DNA of 64,000 nucleotides. Source: Sphaerimonospora sp050942215 (lineage in GTDB: Bacteria > Actinomycetota > Actinomycetes > Streptosporangiales > Streptosporangiaceae). The position numbers and the translations under genes are program-made. The DNA lies in assembly GCF_050942215.1 (NCBI RefSeq), contig NZ_CP192056.1:2976001-3040000 (forward strand), read 5' to 3'. Below the pieces are notes generated by a model. That model was given only the letters and a program-made list of their open reading frames with translations, was not told the DNA's origin and ran no database searches. This document shows, piece by piece, positions 50,594 to 59,786 of this stretch; the stretch's first letter is position 1, and each line of letters starts with the position of its first letter.

Positions 50594-51678
50594 GCGGACA
50601 GGTAGGTCACCAGGGAGGGCTGGTCGACCAGGACGGTGCCCTTGTAGCACGCCACGTCGCGCACGATCGCGTCACCGCCGCCGGTGCCCCACGGCGCCAG
50701 CAGGTTGCAGTATTCGGGGCCGGGCCCGTAGGCGGTCACCTGGACGTGGTTGGGCAGCACGCCCACCTTGGGGAAGATCACCAGACGCAGGCCGGGTCCG
50801 GCGCTCTGGATCGTGTTGACCGCGCCCAGGGAGTTGTAGTTGACCGGGGCCGGGGCCGGGGCGTACGGACCGGGGAGGCTCGGCTGGTTGTCGAAGGTGT
50901 AGGCGAAGCTCTTCGGCGGGATCGCCGCTCCGGTGACCGCGCGGTCCCGATGGTAGGTGAGGGTCCATCCGGTCTTCAGCGGCTTGTCGTACTTGTCGTG
51001 GCAGCGCACCACGATCTGCTGCATGCTGGGGCTCGGTCCCCACTTGGCCACCTTGCACCGGGCGGGCTGCTGGGGGTCGACCGCGGTGACCTGGATGTTG
51101 CCCGCGTATCCGGAGGAGCCGAGGCCGGGCATGTCGACCAGCCACTCTCCGGGCCCGGTCGGCGTGACCGTGTTGACCGCGCCCGCCGAGTTGTGGTGGC
51201 TGAGGATGGCAGCGCCGTCCCAGAACACGTAGCCGAACGCCTGCGGCGGCGGCAGCGTCCCGGTGCTGTGGGAGAAGACGATGGAGAACCGCGCCCAGAC
51301 CGGGCCGCCGCCGTACTTGTAGCACTGCACCGCCACGATCTCGTCGGGCCCGGACTGTGCCCATTTCTGGATCTGGCACCATTCTGCGGCCGGAGAGACC
51401 GCCGTCACGTGAACGACGGCGCCTTTGGGCACGCCGATCTGCGGGAACTTCACGAACACCTGGCCGATGACGCCGGGGGAGACCTGGACGGTGAACCCGG
51501 GCGGCCAGCTACCGGCCTGGTGAGCGGTGCTGGGGACGCCCGACGTGGTGTCGACGAGCGCGAATCCCCACAGGTTGGGCACCGCGGCCTGAGCCCCCGT
51601 GGCCCCGGCGCCCAGACCGGCCACGATCATTGCGATGGCTAGGAATGACCGCACGAGTAGTGCCTTCAAACGGCGCAC
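50587..51678 (-). CDS. Secreted protein with three divergent beta-rich repeats
   Basis: The GTG at 51676-51678 with TGGAG 6 bp upstream is preferred; an ATG 12 bp earlier is possible. The 363-residue product has a signal peptide of about 30 residues ending AQA. Three repeats of about 105 residues follow, each ending in V.VTA..P....C....W followed by I.V..C(Y/H). This gives two cysteines per repeat, likely a disulfide each. The repeats begin LWGFALVDT, FGYVFWDG and FAYTFDNQ. No catalytic motif or known family is recognised. Its 3' end overlaps the helicase gene by 7 bp. Confidence 0.75.
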   Translation of the reverse strand: MRRLKALLVRSFLAIAMIVAGLGAGATGAQAAVPNLWGFALVDTTSGVPSTAHQAGSWPPGFTVQVSPGVIGQVFVKFPQIGVPKGAVVHVTAVSPAAEWCQIQKWAQSGPDEIVAVQCYKYGGGPVWARFSIVFSHSTGTLPPPQAFGYVFWDGAAILSHHNSAGAVNTVTPTGPGEWLVDMPGLGSSGYAGNIQVTAVDPQQPARCKVAKWGPSPSMQQIVVRCHDKYDKPLKTGWTLTYHRDRAVTGAAIPPKSFAYTFDNQPSLPGPYAPAPAPVNYNSLGAVNTIQSAGPGLRLVIFPKVGVLPNHVQVTAYGPGPEYCNLLAPWGTGGGDAIVRDVACYKGTVLVDQPSLVTYLSAY

Positions 51679-51987
51679 GTGAATCTCCATCCATCCGACG
51701 AGGTCTGACAAAGGTGGAGCATCCGGATGCACAGCATTTACGCTGTCCTCTGCACTCTTGATAACTCTCGTTACGGTTTACGAGTAGACCCAAGTCACTA
51801 TGCGGTCATGACACGGTGGGGCGGTACGATGCCGCTCATGTCCGGCGTCCGGCCCCTCGCCTCGACGCCTGAGCCGTCCGCGCTTACTGGAGGCTTGGAG
51901 AATCCTGACGCGGACCTTACCCTGAGCAAGTGGAACCTGTCCGTCAGTGACCGGATCGTGACCGAATCGACCGTGAAAGTGTGCATA
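51679..51987. other. Divergent promoter region before the L,D-transpeptidase
   Basis: Gap of about 310 bp. The AT-rich stretch 51735-51800 (TTGATAACTCTCGTTACGG within it) is a candidate promoter for the leftward secreted protein. An open plus-strand frame from 51727 is not protein-like and I do not call it. Confidence 0.4.
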
Positions 51988-52015
51988 TTGCTGGCAACCC
52001 CCAATAGAGTATTTA
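51988..52015 (+). promoter_or_regulatory. Promoter of the L,D-transpeptidase gene
   Basis: -35 TTGCTG (51988-51993), 16-bp spacer, -10 TATTTA (52010-52015), about 30 bp before the GTG start. The surrounding DNA is AT-rich for this genome. Confidence 0.6.
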
Positions 52016-52045
52016 GGGTGCCCTTTGCACTATGGGGGAGAGATC

Positions 52046-53266
52046 GTGCCGAGCACTCGCACTCGTTCGAAGTTGTCGATCGCCGGAGTCGCCGTGGCCA
52101 TGGCCGCCGCATTGTCGGCATGCTCCGGTGGGTCGGGAGCCCCGGGATCGGCGGGCGGGGACGCCACTGAGGCCACACCGGCCATACCGGCGCCCACCAT
52201 CAAGATCAGCCCGGTCAAGGGCAGCGCCACCGTGCGCCCGGACAAGACCGTGATCGTCACCGCCGACAACGGCGCACTCGACGACGTCACCGTCCAGACC
52301 CCCGGCGGCGAGCCCGTCGAGGGCAAGTTCAACTCCGCCCGCACCCGGTGGATCTCCAAGCAGCCGCTCAAGCCCGCGAGCAAGTACACCGTGTCGGCCA
52401 CGGCCAGCGGCGAGGGCGGCCCCGCCACGCTGACCAGCCAGTTCACCACGCTCAAACCGAAGTACGAACTGGCCGTCGCCGACGTCACCCCCGGCATCAA
52501 GGGCGAGACGGTCGGCATCGGCATGCCGATCATGGTCACCTTCAACCAGGCCGTGGGCGACAAGGCCGCCGTCGAGAAGGCACTGAAGGTCGACGCGGAG
52601 AAGCCGGTCAAGGGCGCCTGGCGGTGGATCAACGACCGGCTAGTCATCTACCGGCCGGCCAAATTCTGGCCCGCCCACCAGAAGGTGAAGTTCACCGCCG
52701 AGCTGTCCGGCGTGCGCGGCGGGCGCGACATGTACGGGGTGGAGGACCACACCACGACCATCAAGATCGGCGCGGCGTGGGTCAGCACGGTCAACATCAA
52801 GACCCACACGATGGTCGTCAAGCGCGACGGCAAGACCCTGCAGCACATGAAGATCAGCGCGGGCAACGGGACGACCCGCGAATACACCACCACCAGCGGC
52901 ATCCACCTGACCATGGAACGCGGCAATCCGGTCACGATGATCTCGCCGGGCCGGAAGCCGGGCGACCCCGGGTACTACAAGGAGGTCGTCGACCACGCCG
53001 TCCGCATCTCCAACAGCGGGGAGTACATCCACAGCGCCCCCTGGTCGGTCGGCTCCCAGGGCCGCGCCAACGTCAGCCACGGGTGCATCAACGCCCACCC
53101 GACCCAGGCCAAGTGGTACTACGACAACTTCCACCGCGGCGACATCGTGAAGATCGTCGGAACCAACCGGCCGCTGGAGTGGAACAACGGCTGGGGTTTC
53201 TGGCAGATGCCGTTCAGCCAGTGGAAGAAGGGCAGCGCCCTCGAGGGCGCGGGCTCCGACGTCTGA
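52046..53266 (+). CDS. Lipoprotein L,D-transpeptidase with Ig-like domains
   Basis: The GTG at 52046 has GGGGGAG upstream; 406 residues. A lipoprotein signal with lipobox LSAC (Cys about 25) anchors it outside the membrane. Two bacterial Ig-like domains cover about 50-255 (TIKISPVKGSATVRPDKT, VGIGMPIMVTFNQAV). The C-terminal YkuD catalytic domain has IHSAPW and the active-site motif NVSHGCINAHP. It should make 3-3 crosslinks in peptidoglycan or attach stem peptides, as LdtMt2-type enzymes do in mycobacteria. Confidence 0.95.
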   Translation: MPSTRTRSKLSIAGVAVAMAAALSACSGGSGAPGSAGGDATEATPAIPAPTIKISPVKGSATVRPDKTVIVTADNGALDDVTVQTPGGEPVEGKFNSARTRWISKQPLKPASKYTVSATASGEGGPATLTSQFTTLKPKYELAVADVTPGIKGETVGIGMPIMVTFNQAVGDKAAVEKALKVDAEKPVKGAWRWINDRLVIYRPAKFWPAHQKVKFTAELSGVRGGRDMYGVEDHTTTIKIGAAWVSTVNIKTHTMVVKRDGKTLQHMKISAGNGTTREYTTTSGIHLTMERGNPVTMISPGRKPGDPGYYKEVVDHAVRISNSGEYIHSAPWSVGSQGRANVSHGCINAHPTQAKWYYDNFHRGDIVKIVGTNRPLEWNNGWGFWQMPFSQWKKGSALEGAGSDV

Positions 53267-53528
53267 GCCGCCCCGCCGCTTCTCCGCGACAGACGGCGAA
53301 GTGACGGCGGGCGGCCCCTCTCCGGATCGGGGGAGGGAGGCATCGACGACGCCGCGACAGAGGCCTCCACGCGGCGGGGCGTCAGGCTCCGCCGCGTCCG
53401 CCGGGAGCCTCGCGGACCAGGGTGCATCGCGGTGTGTCACCGGCACGGACGACGCCGGATCCGTGCGGTTCCCGTACGGCATCGGCCCGGATGTCGGCCC
53501 GGGGGTCTGAAGCACCCGGGCCGGGAGA
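53267..53528. other. Gene-free spacer
   Basis: The 262 bp between the transpeptidase stop and the end of the convergent small membrane-protein gene contain no assignable feature. Confidence 0.35.
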
Positions 53529-53708
53529 TCAGAACACGCCCATCCACATGAGCACGAACGCGCCGACGACCTTCAACAGGGCGATCGCGACGACAACGCA
53601 GAACACGATCAGCGCCGGGCGGTGCTCGAAGTGCTTACCCTGCTTCAGCGGCGGCCGCTTGGCCACGCGGTCGGCAATGCGCTCTTCGAGCGGCTTGCGG
53701 TAGAACAT
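53529..53708 (-). CDS. 59-residue single-pass membrane protein
   Basis: A short gene with ATG at 53706-53708 and TGA at 53529-53531. The product has a basic hydrophilic head, MFYRKPLEERIADRVAKRPP (1-20), a short amphipathic link with two His, then one long hydrophobic helix (about 31-58, PALIVFCVVVAIALLKVVGA then FVLMWMGVF). It is coherent protein rather than chance: charge and hydrophobicity are cleanly segregated. Probable type II membrane topology. No family recognised. Confidence 0.65.
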   Translation of the reverse strand: MFYRKPLEERIADRVAKRPPLKQGKHFEHRPALIVFCVVVAIALLKVVGAFVLMWMGVF

Positions 53709-53767
53709 GCTTTTAGTTTATCCGTACCGGATGCCGCCCCCCTTTTCCGGTATCCACCCGGGTGGGC

Positions 53768-54682
53768 TCACCGATACCCGGTCACGTCGGCCGGTTTTCC
53801 GGCGTCCTGGACCTCGACCATGTACCGCCAGGCATCCGGCCGGCTGCCGTCCACATCGGTGAAGCCGTACACCTGAGCGAGTTGCCCGCTCGACAGCGAC
53901 CGCCCGTTCCACCGGCCGACCTCCGGGTCGGCGGCGAGCGCCGCGACCGCGCGCCCCACGAACGCGGGCGTCTCGGAGATGGCGAAATGAGGCTCCTCGG
54001 CCAGCGCATCACGCCAGTTCGCCTCCGTCACCCCGAAAAGTTCGAGCATGATCTCCGAGCGCATCCAGCCGGGGGTCAGCGACACCGCGGTGGCCCCGTA
54101 GGGCGCCAGTTCCTGCGCCTGGCCGAAGGCCATGCGCGTCACCGAGGTCTTGGCCAGGTCGTAGAAGAAGGAGATGCGGTAATTGTTCGCGTTGTAGTCG
54201 GTCGTCCCGTCGGTCACCTCCACCACCAGCCCGCCGGGCCGCCTGATCAGCAGCGGAAGCGCGTAGTGGCTGGTGATGACGTGCGTATCGACGGCCAGCC
54301 GCAGGATCCGCAGACCCGCCTCCAGCGAGTGCTCCCACAGCCGGTCACGCCAGCTGAACAGCAGCTCCCCGCCCCAGATGTCGTTGACCAGGACGTCGAG
54401 CCGGCCCTGCTCCCGGTCGATGCGCTCCACCAGGGCCTGCACCTGCGCGGGCTCGAGATGGTCGACCTGGACCGGGACGCCCCGGCCACCGGCGGCGTCG
54501 ACCATCTCCGCGGTCTCCTCGATCGTCTCCGGCCGGTTCATCTCCGACCGCTGCTCCCGCGTGCTGCGCCCGGTCACGTACACCGTGGCCCCCGCCGCGC
54601 CCAACGCGACGGCGATGCCCCGCCCCGCGCCCCGCGTCGCCCCCGCGACCAGGGCGACCCTGCCGTCCAGTTTTCCGCTCAT
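53768..54682 (-). CDS. SDR-family oxidoreductase
   Basis: The ATG at 54680-54682 gives 304 residues. NAD(P)-binding GATRGAGRGIAVALG is at about 12-26, NDIWGGE replaces the usual NNAG, and the catalytic YxxxK is in SFFYDLAKTSVTRMA. The C-terminal 90 residues (PHFAISETPAFVGRAVAALA) are typical of a large actinobacterial SDR subgroup of unknown substrate. It follows the radical-SAM gene in the same direction 49 bp apart. Confidence 0.88.
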   Translation of the reverse strand: MSGKLDGRVALVAGATRGAGRGIAVALGAAGATVYVTGRSTREQRSEMNRPETIEETAEMVDAAGGRGVPVQVDHLEPAQVQALVERIDREQGRLDVLVNDIWGGELLFSWRDRLWEHSLEAGLRILRLAVDTHVITSHYALPLLIRRPGGLVVEVTDGTTDYNANNYRISFFYDLAKTSVTRMAFGQAQELAPYGATAVSLTPGWMRSEIMLELFGVTEANWRDALAEEPHFAISETPAFVGRAVAALAADPEVGRWNGRSLSSGQLAQVYGFTDVDGSRPDAWRYMVEVQDAGKPADVTGYR

Positions 54683-54731
54683 GAGGACCGATACTCGCAC
54701 TCGGGACCGACACAACCGCGCGGGCGCCGGG

Positions 54732-55793
54732 TCAAACCAGGGCAAGCTGCCGGGCGGGGGAGCGGCGGCGCCGCCAGCGGCGGGCCGAGTTGCCGATCCC
54801 GTACATCTCGGCCAGGGCCCGCACCCGCTCGGTCACCCGGTCGCGATAGCCGGCATCGGCGACCTGGCCCCTGCCGTACAACGCCTGATAACGCGGCACG
54901 AGACCGGGATGCTCGCGCTCCAGCCACGCCAGGTACCACTGGCGGACACCGGCGGAAAGCCGCAGGACCAGTGGCGTCACGCTGACCGCCCCCGCCTCGG
55001 CGGCCCTGCGGACGGTCGCCTGCAGATGGTCGGTGGAGTCGGTGATGAGCGGCAGGATCGGCGCCATCAGCACCCCGCACGGAATGCCGGCCTCGTTGAG
55101 CGCGGCACAGATCTCCAGCCGCCGCTGCGGCGTGGCCGCCCCGGGCTCGACGGCCCGGCGCACCCGGTCGTCCACGAAGCCCACGGACACGGCCGCGCCG
55201 ACCCGGGTCACCTTGGCGGCCTCGCGCAGCAGGTCGAGGTCGCGCAGGACGAGCGGGCTCCTGGTCAGCACGGTGAACGGGTTCCCGGCGTCGGCCAGGG
55301 CACGGATGACGCCCGGCATCAGCCGGTAGGTCTCCTCCACCGGCTGGTAGCAGTCTCCGTTGAGGCCGATCGCCACCGGGTCGCCGGCCCAGCGGGGTGC
55401 GCCGAGCTCGCGGCGTAACCGGTCGGCCAGGTCGGTCTTCACCACGATCCGGGTGGCGAAGTCCGCGTCCGGGTCCAGCCCGAGATAGCGGTGGCCGCGC
55501 CGCGCCACGCAGTGCCGGCACCCGGCCTCGCACCCGCGGTAGGGACTGGCCGCCCACCGGAAGGGCAGCCCGGCGCTCTCCGGAACGCGGTCGATGCCGG
55601 CCCGGGCCGGCACCTCCAGGCAGGTGACGCCGCCGACCACGCGAGCGACCGCACGCCGCTCGATCGGCCGTACCGCGCCCGGGTCGGAAGCGTCGAGGGC
55701 GTCGTCGAGCAGCGACTGCTGGACGGGATGCCGGGCCGCCGGAGCCGGAGTGGGAGAGGCGTCGCCACGCATAGAGATCAGTAGAACACGCAT
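54732..55793 (-). CDS. Rv2578c-type radical SAM protein
   Basis: The ATG at 55791-55793 has a GGGAGGG site; 353 residues. The 4Fe-4S cluster motif is SPYRGCEAGCRHC (C-x3-C-x2-C; about 86-98) with preceding aromatic residues as in the Rv2578c family. GLNGDCYQPVEETY, a SAM-barrel segment, and NPFTVLTRSPLVLRDLDLL follow. These proteins are widespread in actinobacteria but of unknown reaction. Confidence 0.85.
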   Translation of the reverse strand: MRVLLISMRGDASPTPAPAARHPVQQSLLDDALDASDPGAVRPIERRAVARVVGGVTCLEVPARAGIDRVPESAGLPFRWAASPYRGCEAGCRHCVARRGHRYLGLDPDADFATRIVVKTDLADRLRRELGAPRWAGDPVAIGLNGDCYQPVEETYRLMPGVIRALADAGNPFTVLTRSPLVLRDLDLLREAAKVTRVGAAVSVGFVDDRVRRAVEPGAATPQRRLEICAALNEAGIPCGVLMAPILPLITDSTDHLQATVRRAAEAGAVSVTPLVLRLSAGVRQWYLAWLEREHPGLVPRYQALYGRGQVADAGYRDRVTERVRALAEMYGIGNSARRWRRRRSPARQLALV

Positions 55794-55971
55794 TCGACCC
55801 TCCCGCCAAGCGCCCATGCCGTACGGCCGCATCGTCTCCACCGTCTCCGGGCAGAGGACGGCGGCCCGTGCCGGTGGCCGGGATAGCTGGAGTCCCTGGC
55901 CGGAAGGCTCTCGCCACGACGACGATCGCCATCTAAAGTTGGACAAGCGTTCTGTTTAACGGGAGGTCATG

Positions 55972-56295
55972 ATGGCCTGGCTTCTGCTCGCCGGCGCGAT
56001 CGTCTCCGAGGTCGTGGCCACCTCCGCGCTCAAACTGAGCGACGGGCTGACCCGGCCCGGCTGGACCATCCTGGTCGCCTCCGGATACATCGCCTCCTTC
56101 GTGCTGCTGGCCCAGGCGCTCAAGCTCCAGATGCCCGTCGGCTTCGCGTACGCGATCTGGGCGGGCACCGGCACGGCCGCGATCGCGGTGATCGGGGCGA
56201 TGTTCCTCGGCGAGGCCATGAGCCTCATCAAGATCGCCGGACTCGCACTGATCATCTGCGGTGTCATCGTCCTCAACCTCGCGGGCGGCCACTGA
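55972..56295 (+). CDS. Small multidrug resistance (SMR) family transporter
   Basis: The second of two adjacent ATGs, 55972, is preferred since GGGAGG lies 5 bp upstream; 107 residues. Four transmembrane helices are visible, with the essential Glu in the first (AIVSEVVATSALKLSDG) and the loop-3 GFAYAIWAGTGTA typical of QacE/EmrE/Sug proteins. It exchanges cationic drugs or guanidinium for protons as a dimer. A TetR-type gene follows 77 bp downstream and may control it. Confidence 0.92.
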   Translation: MAWLLLAGAIVSEVVATSALKLSDGLTRPGWTILVASGYIASFVLLAQALKLQMPVGFAYAIWAGTGTAAIAVIGAMFLGEAMSLIKIAGLALIICGVIVLNLAGGH

Positions 56296-56372
56296 CCCTC
56301 CATCTGATCGTTTGACCCGGCGGGCCTCGGCCGCGAGAGTTGTCGACGGCGGTTCCCGATCAGAGAGAGGCA

Positions 56373-57023
56373 GTGCAGGAGATGGCGCCGGACCAGGATC
56401 AGGCCGTCGACCACGGCGGCGGGGCGACCAGCACCGGCGCCCCGGCGGCGACCGGCCGCCGCCGGCCGCAAGAGCGGGCGGTGCGCCGCCGCGAGGCGCT
56501 GCTGGAGGCGGCGGTCGACCTGCTGAGCGAGGGCGGCTTCACCGCCGTGACCCACCGCGCTGTCGCCCAGCGGGCGGGCCTGCCGCTCGCGGCCACCTCC
56601 TACTACTTCTCCTGCCGCGACCGGCTACTGACCGAGGCGTTCGCCCTGCTCGTGGAGCGGGAGCTCGACCAGATGCGCACCTACCTCGACGCCATGCCCG
56701 CCGATCCGCCGGAGCGGCTCGCAGAGGTCCTCGCGACCGTGTACACCCTCGACCGTCCCAGGCAGCTCGGCCTGTGGGAGCTCTACCTGCAGGCCGGCCG
56801 GGACCCCGCGCTGCAGAGCGTCGCCCGCGCCTGGACCGACGGATGCGACGAGATCGTCGCATCCGTACTGCGCCGGGCCGGACGCCCCTGCGGCCGCGCA
56901 CAGGTCCGATTCGTCACGACCGTGCTGTCCGGGCTGTGGCTGGAGGACATCGTCGAGGCACGGCCGCAGTCCCGGGAACGCGCCCGCGACGTGGTCGTAC
57001 GCGCGCTCGACGCGATCGGGTGA
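56373..57023 (+). CDS. TetR/AcrR-family transcriptional regulator
   Basis: GTG at 56373 is taken as start (AGAGAGG 3 bp upstream); ATG 56382 is an alternative. The 216-residue product has an extended Asp/Gly/Ala-rich head of about 30 residues, then the helix-turn-helix (REALLEAAVDLLSEGG, FTAVTHRAVAQRAGLPLAAT, SYYFSCRDRLL at about 40-90). It is in tandem with the SMR transporter gene and is its likely repressor. Confidence 0.88.
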   Translation: MQEMAPDQDQAVDHGGGATSTGAPAATGRRRPQERAVRRREALLEAAVDLLSEGGFTAVTHRAVAQRAGLPLAATSYYFSCRDRLLTEAFALLVERELDQMRTYLDAMPADPPERLAEVLATVYTLDRPRQLGLWELYLQAGRDPALQSVARAWTDGCDEIVASVLRRAGRPCGRAQVRFVTTVLSGLWLEDIVEARPQSRERARDVVVRALDAIG

Positions 57024-57090
57024 GAACCGATCGCCCGGGTGACGACGAGCGGCGACAGCAGCGCCGTGCCCGCGAACCCGGCGGTGACCC

Positions 57091-58935
57091 TCACGCCGTC
57101 CACCCCTCGCCGGCGTGTGCGGTTCGACCGGCCTCGTCGATGGCCCAGGCCGCGTTGACGAGCCCGATATGGCTGAACGCCTGCGGGAAATTGCCGAGCA
57201 GCTCACCGCTGCCGGGATCGACCTCCTCCGACAGCAGGCCCACGTCGTTGGCGTACGCGGCGGCTCGCTCGAACGCCTCCCCGGCCCGGCCGACCTGCCC
57301 GGACATGGCGAGCGCCTGCGCCAGCCAGAACGAGCACAGCAGGAAGGTGCCCTCCGCACCGGCGAGGCCGTCGACGCCGCCCCCGGTGCGGTAGCGGTAG
57401 ACCAGGCCCCGACCGTCGGTGAGCCGATCCGCGACCGCGTCGATCGTGGCCAGCACCCGCGGGTCGCGGGCGGACAGGAAGCCGGTGATCGGCATCATGA
57501 GGGCGCTGGCGTCCAGCTCATCGGAACCGAAGGCCTGCGTGAACGCCCCCACCCGGTCGTTCCAGCCCTCCCGCAGCAGGGTGTCGCGGATCTCGACGCG
57601 GGTCCGCCGCCAGGACGCCACACGATCCTGCGCCCCCAGCAGGCCGGCGAGGGCGATGCCGCGGTCCAGCGCCACCCAGCACATCAGCTTGGAGTACAGG
57701 AAGTCGCGCGGCTCCCCGCGCATCTCCCAAATACCCTGGTCCTTCTCCGTCCAGCGCTCGGCCGCGGTGTCGGCACACGCGACAAGGAAACGCCGGACGT
57801 CGTCGTCGATGTCGCCGATCTGCCGTTCAAGGCGCACGGCCGCGTCGAGCAACTCGCCGTACACGTCGATCTGCCGCTGGTTCCATGCGTCGTTTCCGAC
57901 GCGTACCGGTCGGCTGCCGCGCCAGCCACGCAGGTGGGGCAGGGTACGCTCGCTCAGGTCGTGCTCGCCGCGCACGCCGAACATGATCTGCAGCGCGCGG
58001 TTCCTGTCGAGGGACGGGGCCGCGGCGGTGAGGAAGGCGAAGAAGTCGCTCGCCTCGTCGGGGCAGGCCGCGACCCACAGGGCGCCCATGGTGAGCGACG
58101 CGTCCCGCACCCACGTATACCGGTAGTCCCAGTTGCGCTCGCCGCCGGACCGTTCGGGCAGCGATGTCGTGGCGGCCGCGACGATCGCGCCGCTGGGCTG
58201 GAAGGACAGCGCCTGCAGCACCCGCCCGCTGTGGTGCACCAGGTCACGCCACGGGCCGTCATAGGCCTGGTGGAGGCTGGACCACGACCGCCAGGCGGCG
58301 ATCGTGTCGTCCAGCCGGGCCGCCAGTTCCGCCTGATCCCACACCCGCGCGGGAGTCTCCTGCGGCGTCGAGCAGTGCAGCCCGAAGTGCCGCGTCTCAC
58401 CCTCCCGCACACTGAACACGCCGTATCCGCCGCAGCCGCCGATGCCGAGGGGAACCGGCGTGGTCAGCACGATCCGCTCGGCGCCGCCGCCGGCGACCAC
58501 GCCGCCCTCGATGACGGACAGGATCGGGTGGATCAAGCCGTACTCCGGCCGGGGCCGGTACTCGAGCTCCATCGGCACCTCGCCGCCGAGGCCGGACACC
58601 CGTCGGGCGAGCAGGTGCGGCGCACCGACGCCGAGCCGGTGGCCGCCGTCGTCCGGTCCGGTGAGCAGGGCGTCGGTGAGGACGGCCGTGCCGCTTCCGG
58701 TGTGGAAGGTGGTCTCCAGCACCATCGTCTGCGGCAGGTAGCGGCGCGTCGTCTCGTACGGGACAGCCGGGCGGATCGCCCAGTGCCCGGCCTCGTCGTC
58801 CAGCAGGCGGGCGAAGACGGACGGCCCGTCGAATCGGGGGTGGCACAGCCACTCGACCGACCCGTCCCGGCTGATGAGGCCGGCGGAATGGCGATCGGAC
58901 ACCAGGGCGAGGTCGGCGATGGGTGTGGTGCTCAT
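57091..58935 (-). CDS. Glycoside hydrolase family 15 protein (trehalase/glucoamylase-like)
   Basis: The ATG at 58933-58935 gives 614 residues starting MSTTPIADLALVSDRHSAGL, the usual start of bacterial GH15 proteins. A beta-sandwich N-domain (about 1-250) is followed by an (alpha/alpha)6 barrel with GERNWDYRYTWVRDASLTMG, a catalytic acid Glu in KDQGIWEMRGEPRDFLYSK, and a base Glu in LLSEEVDP before NFPQAFSHIG. Actinobacterial members are mostly trehalases acting in the cytoplasm; no signal peptide is present. Confidence 0.9.
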   Translation of the reverse strand: MSTTPIADLALVSDRHSAGLISRDGSVEWLCHPRFDGPSVFARLLDDEAGHWAIRPAVPYETTRRYLPQTMVLETTFHTGSGTAVLTDALLTGPDDGGHRLGVGAPHLLARRVSGLGGEVPMELEYRPRPEYGLIHPILSVIEGGVVAGGGAERIVLTTPVPLGIGGCGGYGVFSVREGETRHFGLHCSTPQETPARVWDQAELAARLDDTIAAWRSWSSLHQAYDGPWRDLVHHSGRVLQALSFQPSGAIVAAATTSLPERSGGERNWDYRYTWVRDASLTMGALWVAACPDEASDFFAFLTAAAPSLDRNRALQIMFGVRGEHDLSERTLPHLRGWRGSRPVRVGNDAWNQRQIDVYGELLDAAVRLERQIGDIDDDVRRFLVACADTAAERWTEKDQGIWEMRGEPRDFLYSKLMCWVALDRGIALAGLLGAQDRVASWRRTRVEIRDTLLREGWNDRVGAFTQAFGSDELDASALMMPITGFLSARDPRVLATIDAVADRLTDGRGLVYRYRTGGGVDGLAGAEGTFLLCSFWLAQALAMSGQVGRAGEAFERAAAYANDVGLLSEEVDPGSGELLGNFPQAFSHIGLVNAAWAIDEAGRTAHAGEGWTA

Positions 58936-59291
58936 GAGCGGCCGGTACCCGGAGAAAGACGACGATGTTACGCACGGGCCGGAAAATCGCGGTAAAGGCA
59001 TGATTCGCTCCGGGGATTCTGGGTCGTGAGGACGACGAGGCGTCACCGCTGCGCGCATGTGGCCAGGAGCGCTACCCACGCCGCCCGCGACCGGACGAAA
59101 GATACCGGCGACGCACGGGGCCGTCACAACACGGCAGCCGAGAAGGCCGGGCCGGTCTCATCGCGTCCTGACGACATCGGGAATTGCTCAACCCAGGCGA
59201 TTCGCCGCTGATCGCTTCCGGTCATTCGCCCGCGCGTGATCCTGTCGCTTCAGGGCATTCCGCCGTATCGCCGGGGCGAACGGCCTCACGC
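58936..59291. other. Gene-free region between convergent/divergent neighbours
   Basis: 356 bp with no supported gene. A 61-codon plus-strand frame from 59026 is Arg/Thr-rich without a ribosome site and looks like a shadow. Confidence 0.35.
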
Positions 59292-59786
59292 TTACCAGGA
59301 CGCCGCACCGGTACCGGTACCCGGCCGGGTCTCGGCGGCTCGCAGGGCGTCCGCCGCCGTCAGCAAGGAGGCTCCGAGAAGCACGACGTCCTTCACCAGG
59401 AACTGCCCCGTGAGAGACAGTTTCGGTTCCCCGCGTGTCTCCTGCCACGCCTCGGGCGTCGTAGCGAGGAAACTGAGGGTGCTGGCGAACACACCGACGG
59501 CGGCGAGGGAGCCGAGGGCGGACGCTCTCGGCGCGATCGGTTTTGCTCCGATCAGCGAGCCCACGACGATTTCGGCGACGCCGAGCAACCTGGCGGCCTT
59601 CTTCTCTCCCAACCTGCCGACAAGCCACGCGAACGGGGGGCTCGAGGTCACGAGGGGACGAATATTCTCCACCTCGTAGTCTTCGAATTTTATCCGCCCG
59701 ATCTCCAGAAAATTGATCACCAACCCGTACCGGATGGTCGAAATCCCCGCACTATGCATTATTTTTCCGATGCGGTGTCTTTCCAT
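59292..59786 (-). CDS. DUF417/RclC (YkgB)-type membrane protein
   Basis: The ATG at 59784-59786 gives 164 residues with four predicted membrane segments. The family motifs are clear: IRYGLVINFLEIGRIKFEDY at about 15-34, VENIRPLVTSSPP, STLSFLATTPEAW (about 105-117) and LVKDVVLLGASL. E. coli RclC (YkgB), of this family, is a membrane protein of the reactive-chlorine resistance regulon. No rclA or rclB partner is present. Confidence 0.85.
   Translation of the reverse strand: MERHRIGKIMHSAGISTIRYGLVINFLEIGRIKFEDYEVENIRPLVTSSPPFAWLVGRLGEKKAARLLGVAEIVVGSLIGAKPIAPRASALGSLAAVGVFASTLSFLATTPEAWQETRGEPKLSLTGQFLVKDVVLLGASLLTAADALRAAETRPGTGTGAASW

Noticed and set aside
46831..51642. A plus-strand open frame of over 1600 codons
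   Set aside because: It is the antisense or out-of-frame shadow of the serine hydrolase, RecD2-like and secreted-repeat genes. Its translation is Arg/Pro/His-rich without domains, as GC-rich DNA produces.
51727..52170. A 147-codon plus-strand gene before the L,D-transpeptidase
   Set aside because: It overlaps the transpeptidase promoter and start, has no ribosome site and no coherent composition.
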